A program made the translations under genes and the position numbers. 64,000 nt of DNA from Desulforapulum sp034007745 (lineage in GTDB: Bacteria; Desulfobacterota; Desulfobacteria; Desulfobacterales; Desulfobacteraceae), in the NCBI GenBank assembly GCA_034007745.1, contig JAVEQI010000001.1, positions 1 to 64,000 of the forward strand, read 5' to 3'. Positions 1 to 7,872 of this stretch are shown here, in pieces. Positions within the stretch are counted from its first letter, which is position 1; each line of letters starts with the position of its first letter. Under the pieces are notes generated by a model that worked only from the letters and a program-made list of their open reading frames with translations, made no database searches and was not told the origin of the DNA.

Positions 1-313
1 CCCTGGATCTCAAATTAATTTTAATCTGGTCGATTGGAGTTTGTCCAAACGTCATTTGTGGTTCAAAAGTTTTACGCAAAATAGCCTCGAAGTTTTATCG
101 GGAATGTTAAATTGCCTTGTCCAAAAAGGCAGTCGTTTTGTGCAATAACACCTTTGGTTCTAATAGGTTACGTTAACATAATAATGAGTAAATATCAATG
201 AAATATACCATCATAACAAAAACTTTAAATTGTTTTTTAGTGCCAATGATGCAGTAATAAAGGGTCTGGCGTTTTCGGTCAGGCACTAACTACTACCCAC
301 TAAAGACTATCTA
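1..313. other. Intergenic DNA left of mutL
   Basis: No convincing coding sequence is visible on either strand in this AT-rich stretch. A weak hairpin (TGCCTT...AAGGCA, about 113-131) is followed by a modest T-rich run and could be a terminator for something transcribed from the left edge. The last 30 bases belong to a period-7 repeat array that runs into the mutL stop codon. Confidence 0.6.
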
Positions 314-317
314 CTAC
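283..317. repeat. Heptad repeat array (NNACTAN type) at the mutL stop codon
   Basis: Five consecutive 7-base units share ACTA at fixed phase (GCACTAA, CTACTAC, CCACTAA, AGACTAT, CTACTAC). The array overlaps the mutL stop codon (complement of 314-316). The same family occurs at 11350, 27542, 33153 (inverted) and 33370. Confidence 0.75.
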
Positions 318-2236
318 ACCACCCGCCTAAACAACCGCTCAAGGCCGTTAATATCCCACCGGATACGAATAGGCCTCCCATGGGGACAATGGTCCGGATT
401 TTCGCAGGAGTCGAGCTGAAGAAGAAGAGACTGCATCTCCTTTATATTCAAGGCCTGGTTGGCCCTGATGGCAGAATGGCAGGCCATGAGAATCAGGCAG
501 TCGTCAAGCCACTCGCCAGTCACCTGGCCAGGATCCCCTCCCGACTCTGCAAGCTTTGCCACTATATCCAGCACCAGGGGGCGCACATCCCTGTGGTCGA
601 TGATGGCGGGGACGGATTTAACGATGAAGGCCGTTCCTCCGAAAGGTTCGATCTCCATGCCCACCGCCTCAAGTTCGGAAAGAATGCTCTCCAGAAGGTC
701 TGCCTCAACATAGGTGAGCTCAATGGTTTCGGGTACTGCAAGGGTCTGGGAGGGAACGGTATGGCCGTCGGATCTTCGCTTGAGCCGATCGTACACTATC
801 CTCTCATGGGCCGCATGCTGATCCACAAGAACCATGTTCCTACCATCCTCAACCACTATATAGGTTCCAAACACCTGCCCGATTACAACGGGGTCGGGCC
901 TGGCCGATTGGTTTTGTTTTGAGGAAGCTGCCTGCCCGGATTCGAACAAGACATCGGGCATGGGCTGGGGATGCTCTGGCTTATGCCCATGGCTGTCTGG
1001 CGACGATCCGCCTGGAAGGAACGGACCAGCCAATGAATCAGTGGGCAAGGGCTGATCGGGGGATGGTGGTTCGTTAAAAAGAGGTTCTGGTTCGGGGGCT
1101 GAAACAGATAAACTCCCCGACTCACCTGCAGGTGTTCCCCACTGGAACAGGGAGCCCTCCCTATGGCGCTCCCCGGGGCGTCCCATGGAACTATCATCAG
1201 GTGAACGGCCCATGAAATCGGCAGAAGAACCCACCCCGTCGGATCTCAAAAAGGCTTCCCCCACGGCCCGTACCACCAGGGAGAAGATCCTCTGCTGATC
1301 AACGAAACGCACCTCAAGCTTTGACGGATGGACATTCACATCCACCCGGTCCGGGGCAAGGGTGACAAAGACGATGCCAAGGGGATACCTGCCCTTCATG
1401 AGACGGCCCCTGTACCCTTGGAGTATGGCCGCCACAAGGCTGCGGTCGTTCACAAGGCGGTTGTTGACAAAGAGCCGCAGGTTTTTGGAGGTAGCCCTTG
1501 TGAAAAGAGGGTCCACAGGATCGGACAGGAAGCCTGTGATGGTTACCCCATCCACCGCAAGCTCGATCTTTTTGAACTTTGAAAGGGCGTCCAGGCCAAA
1601 CACCTCCCCTGCCCTTGTCTCCATGGTGGCAGACGCTGAAAAGGCCTTGACCAGGCGATCGTTGTGCGAGAGGCGGAAGGCGACCCCGGGAGCGCCCAGG
1701 GCCATACCGGTAAACACGTCGGCAATGTGGCCCATCTCCGTGTTTATGCCCTTGAGAAATTTCCTTCGGGCAGGGGTGTTGAAGTAGAGCTGAGCCACCT
1801 CGACCATGGTGCCGATGGGCGCACCTGCATCCTCTACACTCACAACCCTGCCGCCGTTGATATGTATCTTTACTGCAAAGTCGCTCTGCTGTTCCCTCGT
1901 GGTCAGGGTAAAGCGTGAAACTGCCGCCATAGAGGGAAGGGCCTCTCCCCTGAACCCGAAGGTCTTGATGGAAAAAAGATCCTCGTCCGTGAAGATCTTG
2001 CTCGTGGCGTACCGCTCTATGGCAAGGAGGGCGTTGTCCCGGGACATGCCAGAACCATTGTCTGCGATTCTTATTAAATCCCTGCCCCCCTTTACAATCT
2101 CGGCCGAGATCCTTGTGGCACCGGCATCCAGGGCGTTTTCAACAAGCTCCTTAACAACCGAGACCGGCCGTTCCACAACCTCGCCTGCGGCAATCTTGTT
2201 GGTGAGGATATCGGAAAGAATTCTTATGTCAGTCAC
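314..2236 (-). CDS. mutL: DNA mismatch repair protein MutL
   Basis: MutL couples mismatch recognition by MutS to strand incision and excision. The N-terminal GHKL ATPase motifs are all visible: NKIAAGEVVERP, ELVENALDAGAT, DNGSGM and GFRGEAL. The linker (about residues 340-440) is Pro/Ser-rich. The C-terminal dimerisation domain carries DQHAAHE (about residue 475), ACHSAIRA and CPHGRP, the motifs of MutL proteins that nick DNA themselves; the last acidic position of DQHA(x)2E(x)4E is Asp rather than Glu. The chosen start is GTG at 2236, because GGAGG lies six bases upstream; a TTG six codons earlier lacks such a site. The protein is 640 aa. It is the last gene of the argS-gat cluster. No mutS is in the window. 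Confidence 0.96.
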   Translation of the reverse strand: MTDIRILSDILTNKIAAGEVVERPVSVVKELVENALDAGATRISAEIVKGGRDLIRIADNGSGMSRDNALLAIERYATSKIFTDEDLFSIKTFGFRGEALPSMAAVSRFTLTTREQQSDFAVKIHINGGRVVSVEDAGAPIGTMVEVAQLYFNTPARRKFLKGINTEMGHIADVFTGMALGAPGVAFRLSHNDRLVKAFSASATMETRAGEVFGLDALSKFKKIELAVDGVTITGFLSDPVDPLFTRATSKNLRLFVNNRLVNDRSLVAAILQGYRGRLMKGRYPLGIVFVTLAPDRVDVNVHPSKLEVRFVDQQRIFSLVVRAVGEAFLRSDGVGSSADFMGRSPDDSSMGRPGERHREGSLFQWGTPAGESGSLSVSAPEPEPLFNEPPSPDQPLPTDSLAGPFLPGGSSPDSHGHKPEHPQPMPDVLFESGQAASSKQNQSARPDPVVIGQVFGTYIVVEDGRNMVLVDQHAAHERIVYDRLKRRSDGHTVPSQTLAVPETIELTYVEADLLESILSELEAVGMEIEPFGGTAFIVKSVPAIIDHRDVRPLVLDIVAKLAESGGDPGQVTGEWLDDCLILMACHSAIRANQALNIKEMQSLLLQLDSCENPDHCPHGRPIRIRWDINGLERLFRRVV

Positions 2237-2254
2237 AGGTGTCCTCCACCACAA

Positions 2255-2449
2255 TCAACGGCCGGTATCTTTGTCCGGGTCCCTTACAAACCTGAGGAGA
2301 AATTCCCCCTCGGCCGGGGTAAGGTCAAACTTCATGCAGGCCTTGTCCACCAGCAAATTTACACTCGCGTCTGGATCTTCCTTTCTCTTTTGGGCAATAT
2401 GGCGAACTGCGGCCCTTAAATGTTCGCCTTCAGGCATCGGATAGGTCAT
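2255..2449 (-). CDS. Small conserved protein of unknown function upstream of mutL
   Basis: This encodes a 64-residue soluble protein with no signal peptide or membrane segment. I do not recognise a family. It is mixed-charge and predicted mostly helical, with one Cys. An ATG at 2449 is preceded by a good GGAGG site, and the gene ends 18 bases before the mutL start, so the two are probably co-translated. Its position between gatA and mutL is the only functional hint. It could be a small regulatory or structural protein; nothing in the sequence decides this. Confidence 0.7.
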   Translation of the reverse strand: MTYPMPEGEHLRAAVRHIAQKRKEDPDASVNLLVDKACMKFDLTPAEGEFLLRFVRDPDKDTGR

Positions 2450-2460
2450 GGTTCCTCCTT

Positions 2461-2533
2461 TAGCTTTTAGCTATTAGCCTTTAACCTTTAGCCTTTAGCC
2501 TTTAGCTAAAAGCCAATTGCTAACGGCTAACAG
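2461..2533. repeat. Heptad repeat array (TAGCNNT/NNGCTAA type) between the small gene and gatA
   Basis: About ten 7-base units lie in fixed phase. The first six read TAGCNNT or TAACNNT and the last units read NNGCTAA, the reverse complement, so the array can fold into a long imperfect hairpin. Related arrays are at 24364, 35547 and 41481. It sits downstream of gatA and could end or attenuate transcription before the next gene. Confidence 0.75.
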
Positions 2534-2544
2534 ATATAGTGTTC

Positions 2545-4071
2545 TTAAAATTTCGGCATTCCCGGCAATTCCAGGCGGCTCTGCTCAAACCCATAACCCG
2601 CCTTAAGCACGCTCATCTCATCAAAGCGGCGTCCGAGGATCTGCAGTCCCATGGGAAGGCCCTTTGACGACAGGGCCGATGGAATTGACAGACCGGGAGT
2701 GCCGGCCATGTTGGCAGACAGGGTGAAGATGTCCGCTAAACACATAGTCACGGGATCGGCGACCTTTTCACCGATTTCAAATGCGGGCGTGGGTGTAACA
2801 GGCGAGACAACAATGTCACATTGTTCAAAGGCCCTTGCAAAATCGGCCATTATCAACGTTCTCACCCGGGAGGCCCGACCGTAATATTCGTCGTAGTAAC
2901 CTGAAGAAAGGGCATAGGTCCCCATGATGATCCTGCGTTTAACCTCGGAGCCAAACCCCCTGGAACGACTCTCCTGGTACATATCCAGGAGATCCTCACA
3001 ATCCTCTGCCCTGAACCCGTACCTTACCCCGTCAAACCGGGCAAGGTTGGCGCTTGCCTCGGAGGATGCAAGGACATAGTAGGCGGCAACAGCGTAATCG
3101 GTATGGGCAAGGGAAATCTCCCGGAACTTAACGCCTAATCCCTCCAGAACCTTGCAGGCTTCTTTAAAGGAGTGTTCAACCTCGGGATCAAGACCCTTCA
3201 TCCCGATATACTCCCTGGGAATTCCCGCTGTCATGCCGGCAAGGCCCCTGTCGTGGAACTCGGAACAGGCCCGGGTAAAGTCGAGACGGCTGGTGGAGGG
3301 GTCGATGGCTGTGTCCGTGGTATGAGGGATGGCGGCCGAGGTAGAATCCTTTGGATCATGACCTGCAATGACGTTCATCACCAGGGCCGCATCCTTTACC
3401 GTGCGGGTAATGGGCCCGATCTGATCCAGGGAAGAGGCGTAGGCAACGAGACCAAACCTTGAGACCCTGCCATAGCTTGGCTTCAACCCCACAACGCCGC
3501 AGTGGGAGGCTGGCTGGCGGATCGAGCCCCCCGTGTCCGTCCCCAGGGAAGCCATGCACATTCCCCCTGCAACGGCTGCGGCAGATCCTCCGCTGGATCC
3601 TCCGGGTACGCAGTCAAGATTCCAGGGGTTCCGGGTGATGTGGAAACCTGAATTCTCCGTTGACGAACCCATGCCAAACTCATCCATGTTGGTCTTGCCC
3701 ACAATCACGGCCCCGGCCTTTCTCAAAAGGTCAACGGCGGTGGCATCGTAGGCGGGCACGAAGTCTTCCAGAATTTTTGAGGCACAGGTGGTCCTGAGCC
3801 CCCGGGTGCACACGAGGTCTTTTAAGGAAATCGGTATGCCAAGAAGAGGAGCATCCTCATTTCTCGCATTTCTCGCATTTCTCGCGAGGCGCTTATCGGC
3901 TGCCGCAGCAGCCGCAAGGGCACCATCTGTGTCAACGGTGATAAAGGCACCCACCTTTCCGTCATGGGCTTCTATCCTGTCAAGCATACATCGGGTAAGT
4001 TCCGTTGAGGAGATCTGGCCGGAGCTGAGCAGATCCTTTGCCCGGTCAATGGTCAGTTCGTGTAAATCCAT
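2545..4071 (-). CDS. gatA: Asp-tRNA(Asn)/Glu-tRNA(Gln) amidotransferase subunit A
   Basis: GatA is the glutaminase/amidase subunit of GatCAB, which converts misacylated Glu-tRNA(Gln) or Asp-tRNA(Asn) to the amide form. The amidase signature is complete: catalytic Lys in GIPISLKDL, the Gly/Ser-rich GGSSGGSAAA, and the nucleophile region GTDTGGSIRQPAS. The length, 508 aa, is slightly above usual because of an insert near residues 260-275 and an NAR-NAR run near residue 64 encoded by a 9-base tandem repeat. ATG at 4071 has GAGGAG upstream. gatC lies just upstream; gatB is not in the window. Confidence 0.96.
   Translation of the reverse strand: MDLHELTIDRAKDLLSSGQISSTELTRCMLDRIEAHDGKVGAFITVDTDGALAAAAAADKRLARNARNARNEDAPLLGIPISLKDLVCTRGLRTTCASKILEDFVPAYDATAVDLLRKAGAVIVGKTNMDEFGMGSSTENSGFHITRNPWNLDCVPGGSSGGSAAAVAGGMCMASLGTDTGGSIRQPASHCGVVGLKPSYGRVSRFGLVAYASSLDQIGPITRTVKDAALVMNVIAGHDPKDSTSAAIPHTTDTAIDPSTSRLDFTRACSEFHDRGLAGMTAGIPREYIGMKGLDPEVEHSFKEACKVLEGLGVKFREISLAHTDYAVAAYYVLASSEASANLARFDGVRYGFRAEDCEDLLDMYQESRSRGFGSEVKRRIIMGTYALSSGYYDEYYGRASRVRTLIMADFARAFEQCDIVVSPVTPTPAFEIGEKVADPVTMCLADIFTLSANMAGTPGLSIPSALSSKGLPMGLQILGRRFDEMSVLKAGYGFEQSRLELPGMPKF
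3861..3887. repeat. 9-bp tandem repeat inside gatA
   Basis: The unit TTCTCGCAT occurs at 3861-3869 and 3870-3878, with a third imperfect copy at 3879-3887. It adds whole codons (Ala-Arg-Asn), so it changes GatA length without shifting the frame. It lies in the region between the N-terminus and the catalytic Lys. Confidence 0.8.
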
Positions 4072-4098
4072 TTTATTGCTCCTCTGCTGCTAATTTCT

Positions 4099-4401
4099 CT
4101 ATTGCTGATTCCTGTCCACAATCCTCGGGACCAGGTAAAAATCATCGCTTCGTTCTGGGGCATTGGCCAAGGTAGCCGCTGGCCCGGGAGAAGGTTTAAC
4201 CTCATCCTGCCTGAAAACGTTTACCCCAAGGGCCGCACCCGAAGCAAGGGATACACCCTCCACATCAGCCTCTTTTAATACATCTATATAGTCAAGGATA
4301 TCATTCACCTGGACGGCAAGTCTATCAAGCTCAGACTCATCCACGTTCATGCGGGCCAGAAGGGCCAGGTGCTCCACATCCTTACTTGAAATCCTCATCA
4401 T
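4099..4401 (-). CDS. gatC: Asp-tRNA(Asn)/Glu-tRNA(Gln) amidotransferase subunit C
   Basis: GatC stabilises the GatA-GatB complex. The 100-residue length and the sequence order (VEHLALLARM, a helical NDILDYIDVL segment, then the LRxDE-like FRQDEV and the NAPER-type motif with a C-terminal VPRIV) match the family. GTG at 4404 and ATGs at 4401 and 4398 are possible. ATG 4401 shares its A with the stop codon of the upstream SPOR gene and has GGAGG just upstream, indicating translational coupling. Confidence 0.93.
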   Translation of the reverse strand: MMRISSKDVEHLALLARMNVDESELDRLAVQVNDILDYIDVLKEADVEGVSLASGAALGVNVFRQDEVKPSPGPAATLANAPERSDDFYLVPRIVDRNQQ

Positions 4402-5177
4402 CACTCCTCCTTGTTGAGTATTATCCCCTTGACCCCGAGCCCGGCAAGCACTCCCAGCCTTTTTTGCGCTGACTCCATATCCTTGAACGAGCCGGTTCTA
4501 ACCCTATGCCAGACATCATTGCCCACCCGGCCCATGGTTCTGTAGGAGGTGATACCCCTTGTCTTGAGCCTTTCGATCTCACCCACGGCGTCGGCAAGGT
4601 TCCTGTATGCGGCAACCTGGATGGTATATTCACCGTTTTCGACATCTGGTTCCAGGATCTTCTTCTCCTTTTTTACAACGCTCCTTTCCACATAAGGCAA
4701 GGGATCGGGCGAGGCTTCAGGGGAAATATCCGGCGGGAGATCATCCCTGCTCCGGGCTGCCACGGATTTTGACTTAAGGGTCAGCCCCTTGAGACTTTTT
4801 TTCAGGAGAGGGGAACCTTTACCATCCCCATGGGCATCTGCCGTGACGGGAAGAATTTCCCCCTGAGCAACCCTCTCTCCCTGGGTCAGGTTTTTCGCCT
4901 GGCTCAGCTCTTTCTCCTCCTGGGCCTTTACCGTGGTTGAGAGCATGGGGCTTTTGAGCACCTCATAGAAATCGAGCACCGGCCGTTCAAACGTTTTTTC
5001 CTCCCCTTCAAAATCATGGGCAAGCTTTGCCAGGCTCGCCTGGAAGCTCCTGGTGTCAAAGGAAACAGGAGCAGTTCCCCGCCCCACAAGAATGCCTAGG
5101 AAAAACATCCAGCCGCACACACAAAACCCAAGGACAAGGGTAATAAGACCCCTTGAAAATCGTGACTTTCCATCCAA
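4401..5177 (-). CDS. SPOR-domain membrane protein
   Basis: This 258-residue protein has one N-terminal membrane helix (about residues 10-32) after a short basic cytoplasmic tail. A long charged, Pro-rich linker follows, and then a C-terminal SPOR domain (about 182-256, starting YTIQVAAYRN). SPOR domains bind denuded septal peptidoglycan, so a role at the cell envelope or division site is likely; the FtsN-like layout is an inference. The gene lies between argS and gatC and overlaps gatC at the stop/start codons, a context common in deltaproteobacteria. No enzymatic domain is visible. Confidence 0.85.
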   Translation of the reverse strand: MDGKSRFSRGLITLVLGFCVCGWMFFLGILVGRGTAPVSFDTRSFQASLAKLAHDFEGEEKTFERPVLDFYEVLKSPMLSTTVKAQEEKELSQAKNLTQGERVAQGEILPVTADAHGDGKGSPLLKKSLKGLTLKSKSVAARSRDDLPPDISPEASPDPLPYVERSVVKKEKKILEPDVENGEYTIQVAAYRNLADAVGEIERLKTRGITSYRTMGRVGNDVWHRVRTGSFKDMESAQKRLGVLAGLGVKGIILNKEE

Positions 5178-5189
5178 GGTAATTAATTC

Positions 5190-6872
5190 CTACATTCTTT
5201 CAGGCGCAGACACGCCCAGGAGCCGCAACCCGTTCCGGATTACCGTTTTTACGGCAAAGACAAGGGCAAGCCTTCCCCTTGAAAGATCCCGGTCCGGGGT
5301 GATGACCTTGTGGCGGTTGTAGTAGCCATGGAAGGCTGCGGCAAGTTCCATGAGATAGGTAAAAATGACATGGGGGTGGAGGGTCGCGGCACTCTTTTCA
5401 ACGACCTCGGGAAAGGCCGCTATAATCTTGAAGAGTTTTATCTCTTCAGGCTCCTGAAGCACGCTGGGATCACCGACCCAGGGAGTTTCGGACTCTTCGA
5501 GTACCTTTTCGGCAAAGGCCTTCATGAGAATCCCAGCTATCCTTGCATGGACATATTGAACATAGTAAACCGGATTCTCGCTGGTCTTCTGCTTTGCCAC
5601 CTCAAGGTCAAAATCAAGGCCGCTGTCATAGCTTCGACTCAGGAAGAGAAACCTTGCCGCATCCTTACCAACCTCGTCCACGATTTCCTTCAGGGTCACG
5701 AACTCTCCAGACCGGCTTGACATGGCAACCGGCTGACCGTTGCGCAGGAGATTTACCAGCTGGACCAGGATCACGTCAAACTGATCGCTCTTTCTGCCCG
5801 AAGCATCGATGGCCGCATTGATTCGGTTGATGTAGCCATGGTGATCTGCCCCCCACACATTTATGACCCGGTCAAACCCACGGTCAAATTTCTCCATGTG
5901 ATAGGCGATGTCCGAGGCAAAATAGGTGGTAATGCCGTTGCTTCGAACAACCACCCTGTCCTTTTCATCCCCATACTCCTGGGTTTTAAACCAGAGGGCG
6001 CCTTCGTTTTCATAGACAACGCCCCTTGCCTTGAAATCCTCAATGACCTTTTTCACACTGTCCGAGTCGTAAAGGCTCTGCTCGCTGAACCAACGGTCAT
6101 ACTGAACACCGAAACCTGCAAGATCATCCCTTATACCTGAGAGAATGACCCCTGCCGCAAATCTGGCACAGAAGGAAACGGCCTCCGACTCGTCCTCCTT
6201 TTCCAAAAGCTTTTCCGAGGCATCCCGGCCAACCTCCGCGTCGAGACTGCCTGCAATATCACGGATATAGTCCCCTTGGTAACAATCTTCGGGAAATTCA
6301 ATCTCCCGGCCAAGCAGCTCACAGAGTCTCAGCCATACGGATCGTCCAAGGGTCTTAATTTGTCTGCCCGAATCGTTAATATAGTATTCCCTTTGAACGT
6401 CAAACCCGGCAAATGCAAGAATCTCTGCCACGGAATCACCGACTGCAGCACCCCTTGCGTGGCCCACATGGAGCGGCCCCGTGGGATTTGCACTCACGAA
6501 TTCAACCTGAATTTTTTTCCCGGCACCAAAATCCGAACTTCCAAAACGGTTATCCTGCCTGGCAATTTCATCAAGGATCGGATACCAGGCCCGGTTGGCA
6601 AGGAAAAAATTAATAAACCCGGGGCCAGCTATCTCAATTTTTTCTATGATTTCGCCCTGATCCATGCACGCAATAACAGCCTCGGCAATTTTCCTTGGGG
6701 CCATCCTCTGTGCTCCAGCCGAAACCATTGCAAAGTTGGTGGAAAAATCGCCATGGGCCCCGTGGCGGGGTGCCTCGATCTCCATTTCAGAGAAGAGATC
6801 GGATTTCAGCAACCCCTGTTCAAAGGCTTTCTGGGCCCCATCCAGGATTATTTTTTTTATGATTGCTTTCAT
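5190..6872 (-). CDS. argS: Arginyl-tRNA synthetase
   Basis: ArgS charges tRNA(Arg). It is a class I synthetase: the HIGH-type motif is HVGH within GPLHVGHARG, and the KMSKS-equivalent is the degenerate MSSRSG typical of ArgS. The N-terminal tRNA D-loop-binding (Add-1) domain covers about residues 1-85, and the C-terminal DALR anticodon-binding domain ends the 560-residue protein (HGYYNRHKVI near residue 515). It is followed closely by the SPOR gene. The start has only a weak ribosome-binding site, suggesting coupling to the acidic-protein gene 8 bases upstream. Confidence 0.97.
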   Translation of the reverse strand: MKAIIKKIILDGAQKAFEQGLLKSDLFSEMEIEAPRHGAHGDFSTNFAMVSAGAQRMAPRKIAEAVIACMDQGEIIEKIEIAGPGFINFFLANRAWYPILDEIARQDNRFGSSDFGAGKKIQVEFVSANPTGPLHVGHARGAAVGDSVAEILAFAGFDVQREYYINDSGRQIKTLGRSVWLRLCELLGREIEFPEDCYQGDYIRDIAGSLDAEVGRDASEKLLEKEDESEAVSFCARFAAGVILSGIRDDLAGFGVQYDRWFSEQSLYDSDSVKKVIEDFKARGVVYENEGALWFKTQEYGDEKDRVVVRSNGITTYFASDIAYHMEKFDRGFDRVINVWGADHHGYINRINAAIDASGRKSDQFDVILVQLVNLLRNGQPVAMSSRSGEFVTLKEIVDEVGKDAARFLFLSRSYDSGLDFDLEVAKQKTSENPVYYVQYVHARIAGILMKAFAEKVLEESETPWVGDPSVLQEPEEIKLFKIIAAFPEVVEKSAATLHPHVIFTYLMELAAAFHGYYNRHKVITPDRDLSRGRLALVFAVKTVIRNGLRLLGVSAPERM

Positions 6873-6880
6873 AGCCCGCT

Positions 6881-7369
6881 CTAATTCTCTTGCTCTGAAT
6901 CGTCGTCAATCTTAAACTTCGGGGTATCATCATCCGAATCAATCTCCTTGATGTCATCCTCGCTCAAATCCTCATCATCCGAGGTCAAAAGCCCGTCAAG
7001 ACCCACATCATCATCGTCTTCAGCATCCCCATCATCGGGATCAGTCTCCACCCCTTCCGAATCCACCAGGCAATCCAGGGCCTCTACATCGTCATAGTCC
7101 ATCACGAGTTTCGCCCAGCCATCCTGGTTGATAAAATCAACAAGGGCGGTGTACAGCCTTGAGGTAAGAAAGCCCGGCGGGAAAAAGTTTTTCCGTCTCA
7201 CTACCTCCATAACAGCATCCTGGCCCTTGTCCAAAACAGCCTTCAGCTCCTCCAGATCGTACTCCTCAAAGTGCAGGGGCAAAAACGTCCCTGGATCAGA
7301 CTCCGCAAGTTCAGAGATCTTCAATTTACCGCTCTTTTCAACAAACTCAAATTCAAACTTCTGTTTCAT
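6881..7369 (-). CDS. Acidic protein of unknown function, first gene of the argS cluster
   Basis: This encodes a 162-residue protein. The first 100 residues are ordinary and probably folded; the last 60 are extremely Asp/Glu-rich (long runs of DD and DED) and likely disordered. There are no membrane segments or known motifs. ATG at 7369 is chosen because GGGAG lies just upstream; an open frame continues to 7456, but that stretch contains a good -35/-10 promoter, so the longer start is unlikely. I do not recognise a family. Confidence 0.7.
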   Translation of the reverse strand: MKQKFEFEFVEKSGKLKISELAESDPGTFLPLHFEEYDLEELKAVLDKGQDAVMEVVRRKNFFPPGFLTSRLYTALVDFINQDGWAKLVMDYDDVEALDCLVDSEGVETDPDDGDAEDDDDVGLDGLLTSDDEDLSEDDIKEIDSDDDTPKFKIDDDSEQEN

Positions 7370-7425
7370 AATGTCTCCCGTCCAGATATATAATGCTTGA
7401 TTACGTTCAAAAGATAAATTTTTAA

Positions 7426-7453
7426 AATATAGCTTGATTATGGTATCTGTCAA
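7426..7453 (-). promoter_or_regulatory. Promoter of the argS-gatCA-mutL cluster
   Basis: Reading the minus strand, TTGACA (complement of 7448-7453) and TATATT (complement of 7426-7431) are separated by 16 bases. They lie about 55 bases upstream of the ATG at 7369. This is a near-consensus sigma-70 promoter. Confidence 0.65.
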
Positions 7454-7555
7454 CATTTAGATCAACTTTAAAATTTAACAGCCTGACACCCCATGGCAAA
7501 TTAAAAATTATGGAAGAAAAATTCCAGGAGGAATTTAAAACATGTGTTTTTGGGG

Positions 7556-7584
7556 TTGACCTGAAAAAATCAAGGTGATATATA
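7556..7584 (+). promoter_or_regulatory. Promoter of the tRNA-Ser pair
   Basis: TTGACC at 7556-7561 and TATATA at 7579-7584 are separated by 17 bases. The -10 box is 14 bases before the first tRNA, so transcription would begin close to the mature 5' end. Confidence 0.75.
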
Positions 7585-7598
7585 GCTCAGGTCATTTA

Positions 7599-7686
7599 GG
7601 AGGAGTGGCCGAGTGGCTGAAGGCGGCGGTCTTGAAAACCGTTGAGTGTCAAAGCTCCGTGGGTTCGAATCCTACCTCCTCCGCCA
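7599..7686 (+). tRNA. tRNA-Ser (anticodon TGA)
   Basis: The acceptor GGAGGAG pairs with CTCCTCC, and CCA is encoded. The anticodon loop CTTGAAA gives TGA, reading UCA and related codons. The long variable arm typical of class II tRNAs is present, and the T-loop GGTTCGAATCC is canonical. Confidence 0.96.
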
Positions 7687-7694
7687 AATCAAAC

Positions 7695-7787
7695 GGAGAA
7701 ATGGCCGAGTGGCTGAAGGCGCTCGCCTGCTAAGCGAGTATGGGGTCAATAACTCCATCGAGGGTTCGAATCCCTCTTTCTCCGCCA
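7695..7787 (+). tRNA. tRNA-Ser (anticodon GCT)
   Basis: The acceptor GGAGAAA pairs with TTTCTCC, with an encoded CCA. The anticodon loop CTGCTAA gives GCT, reading AGC/AGU. It has a long variable arm. It lies eight bases after the first tRNA-Ser and shares its promoter and terminator. Confidence 0.96.
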
Positions 7788-7800
7788 TTATATAGCGTGT

Positions 7801-7836
7801 AAGGCCCGACACCGTTAAAAGTGTCGGGCCTTTTTT
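7801..7836 (+). terminator. Rho-independent terminator after the tRNA-Ser pair
   Basis: The 12-base arms AAGGCCCGACAC and GTGTCGGGCCTT pair perfectly around an 8-base loop. Six T residues follow. Confidence 0.92.
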
Positions 7837-7872
7837 CGTTCAAAACCAGAAAACGACGGGACAAATGACAGA

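Noticed and set aside
1806..2444. 212-codon open frame opposite mutL and the small gene
   Set aside because: It is a shadow of two well-supported minus-strand genes; composition and lack of motifs argue against coding.
6276..6884. 202-codon open frame antisense to argS
   Set aside because: It lies fully opposite the argS coding region, and no motif or ribosome-binding site supports it.
7370..7456. 29-codon N-terminal extension of the acidic protein
   Set aside because: A near-consensus promoter lies within it, and the internal ATG at 7369 has its own ribosome-binding site.
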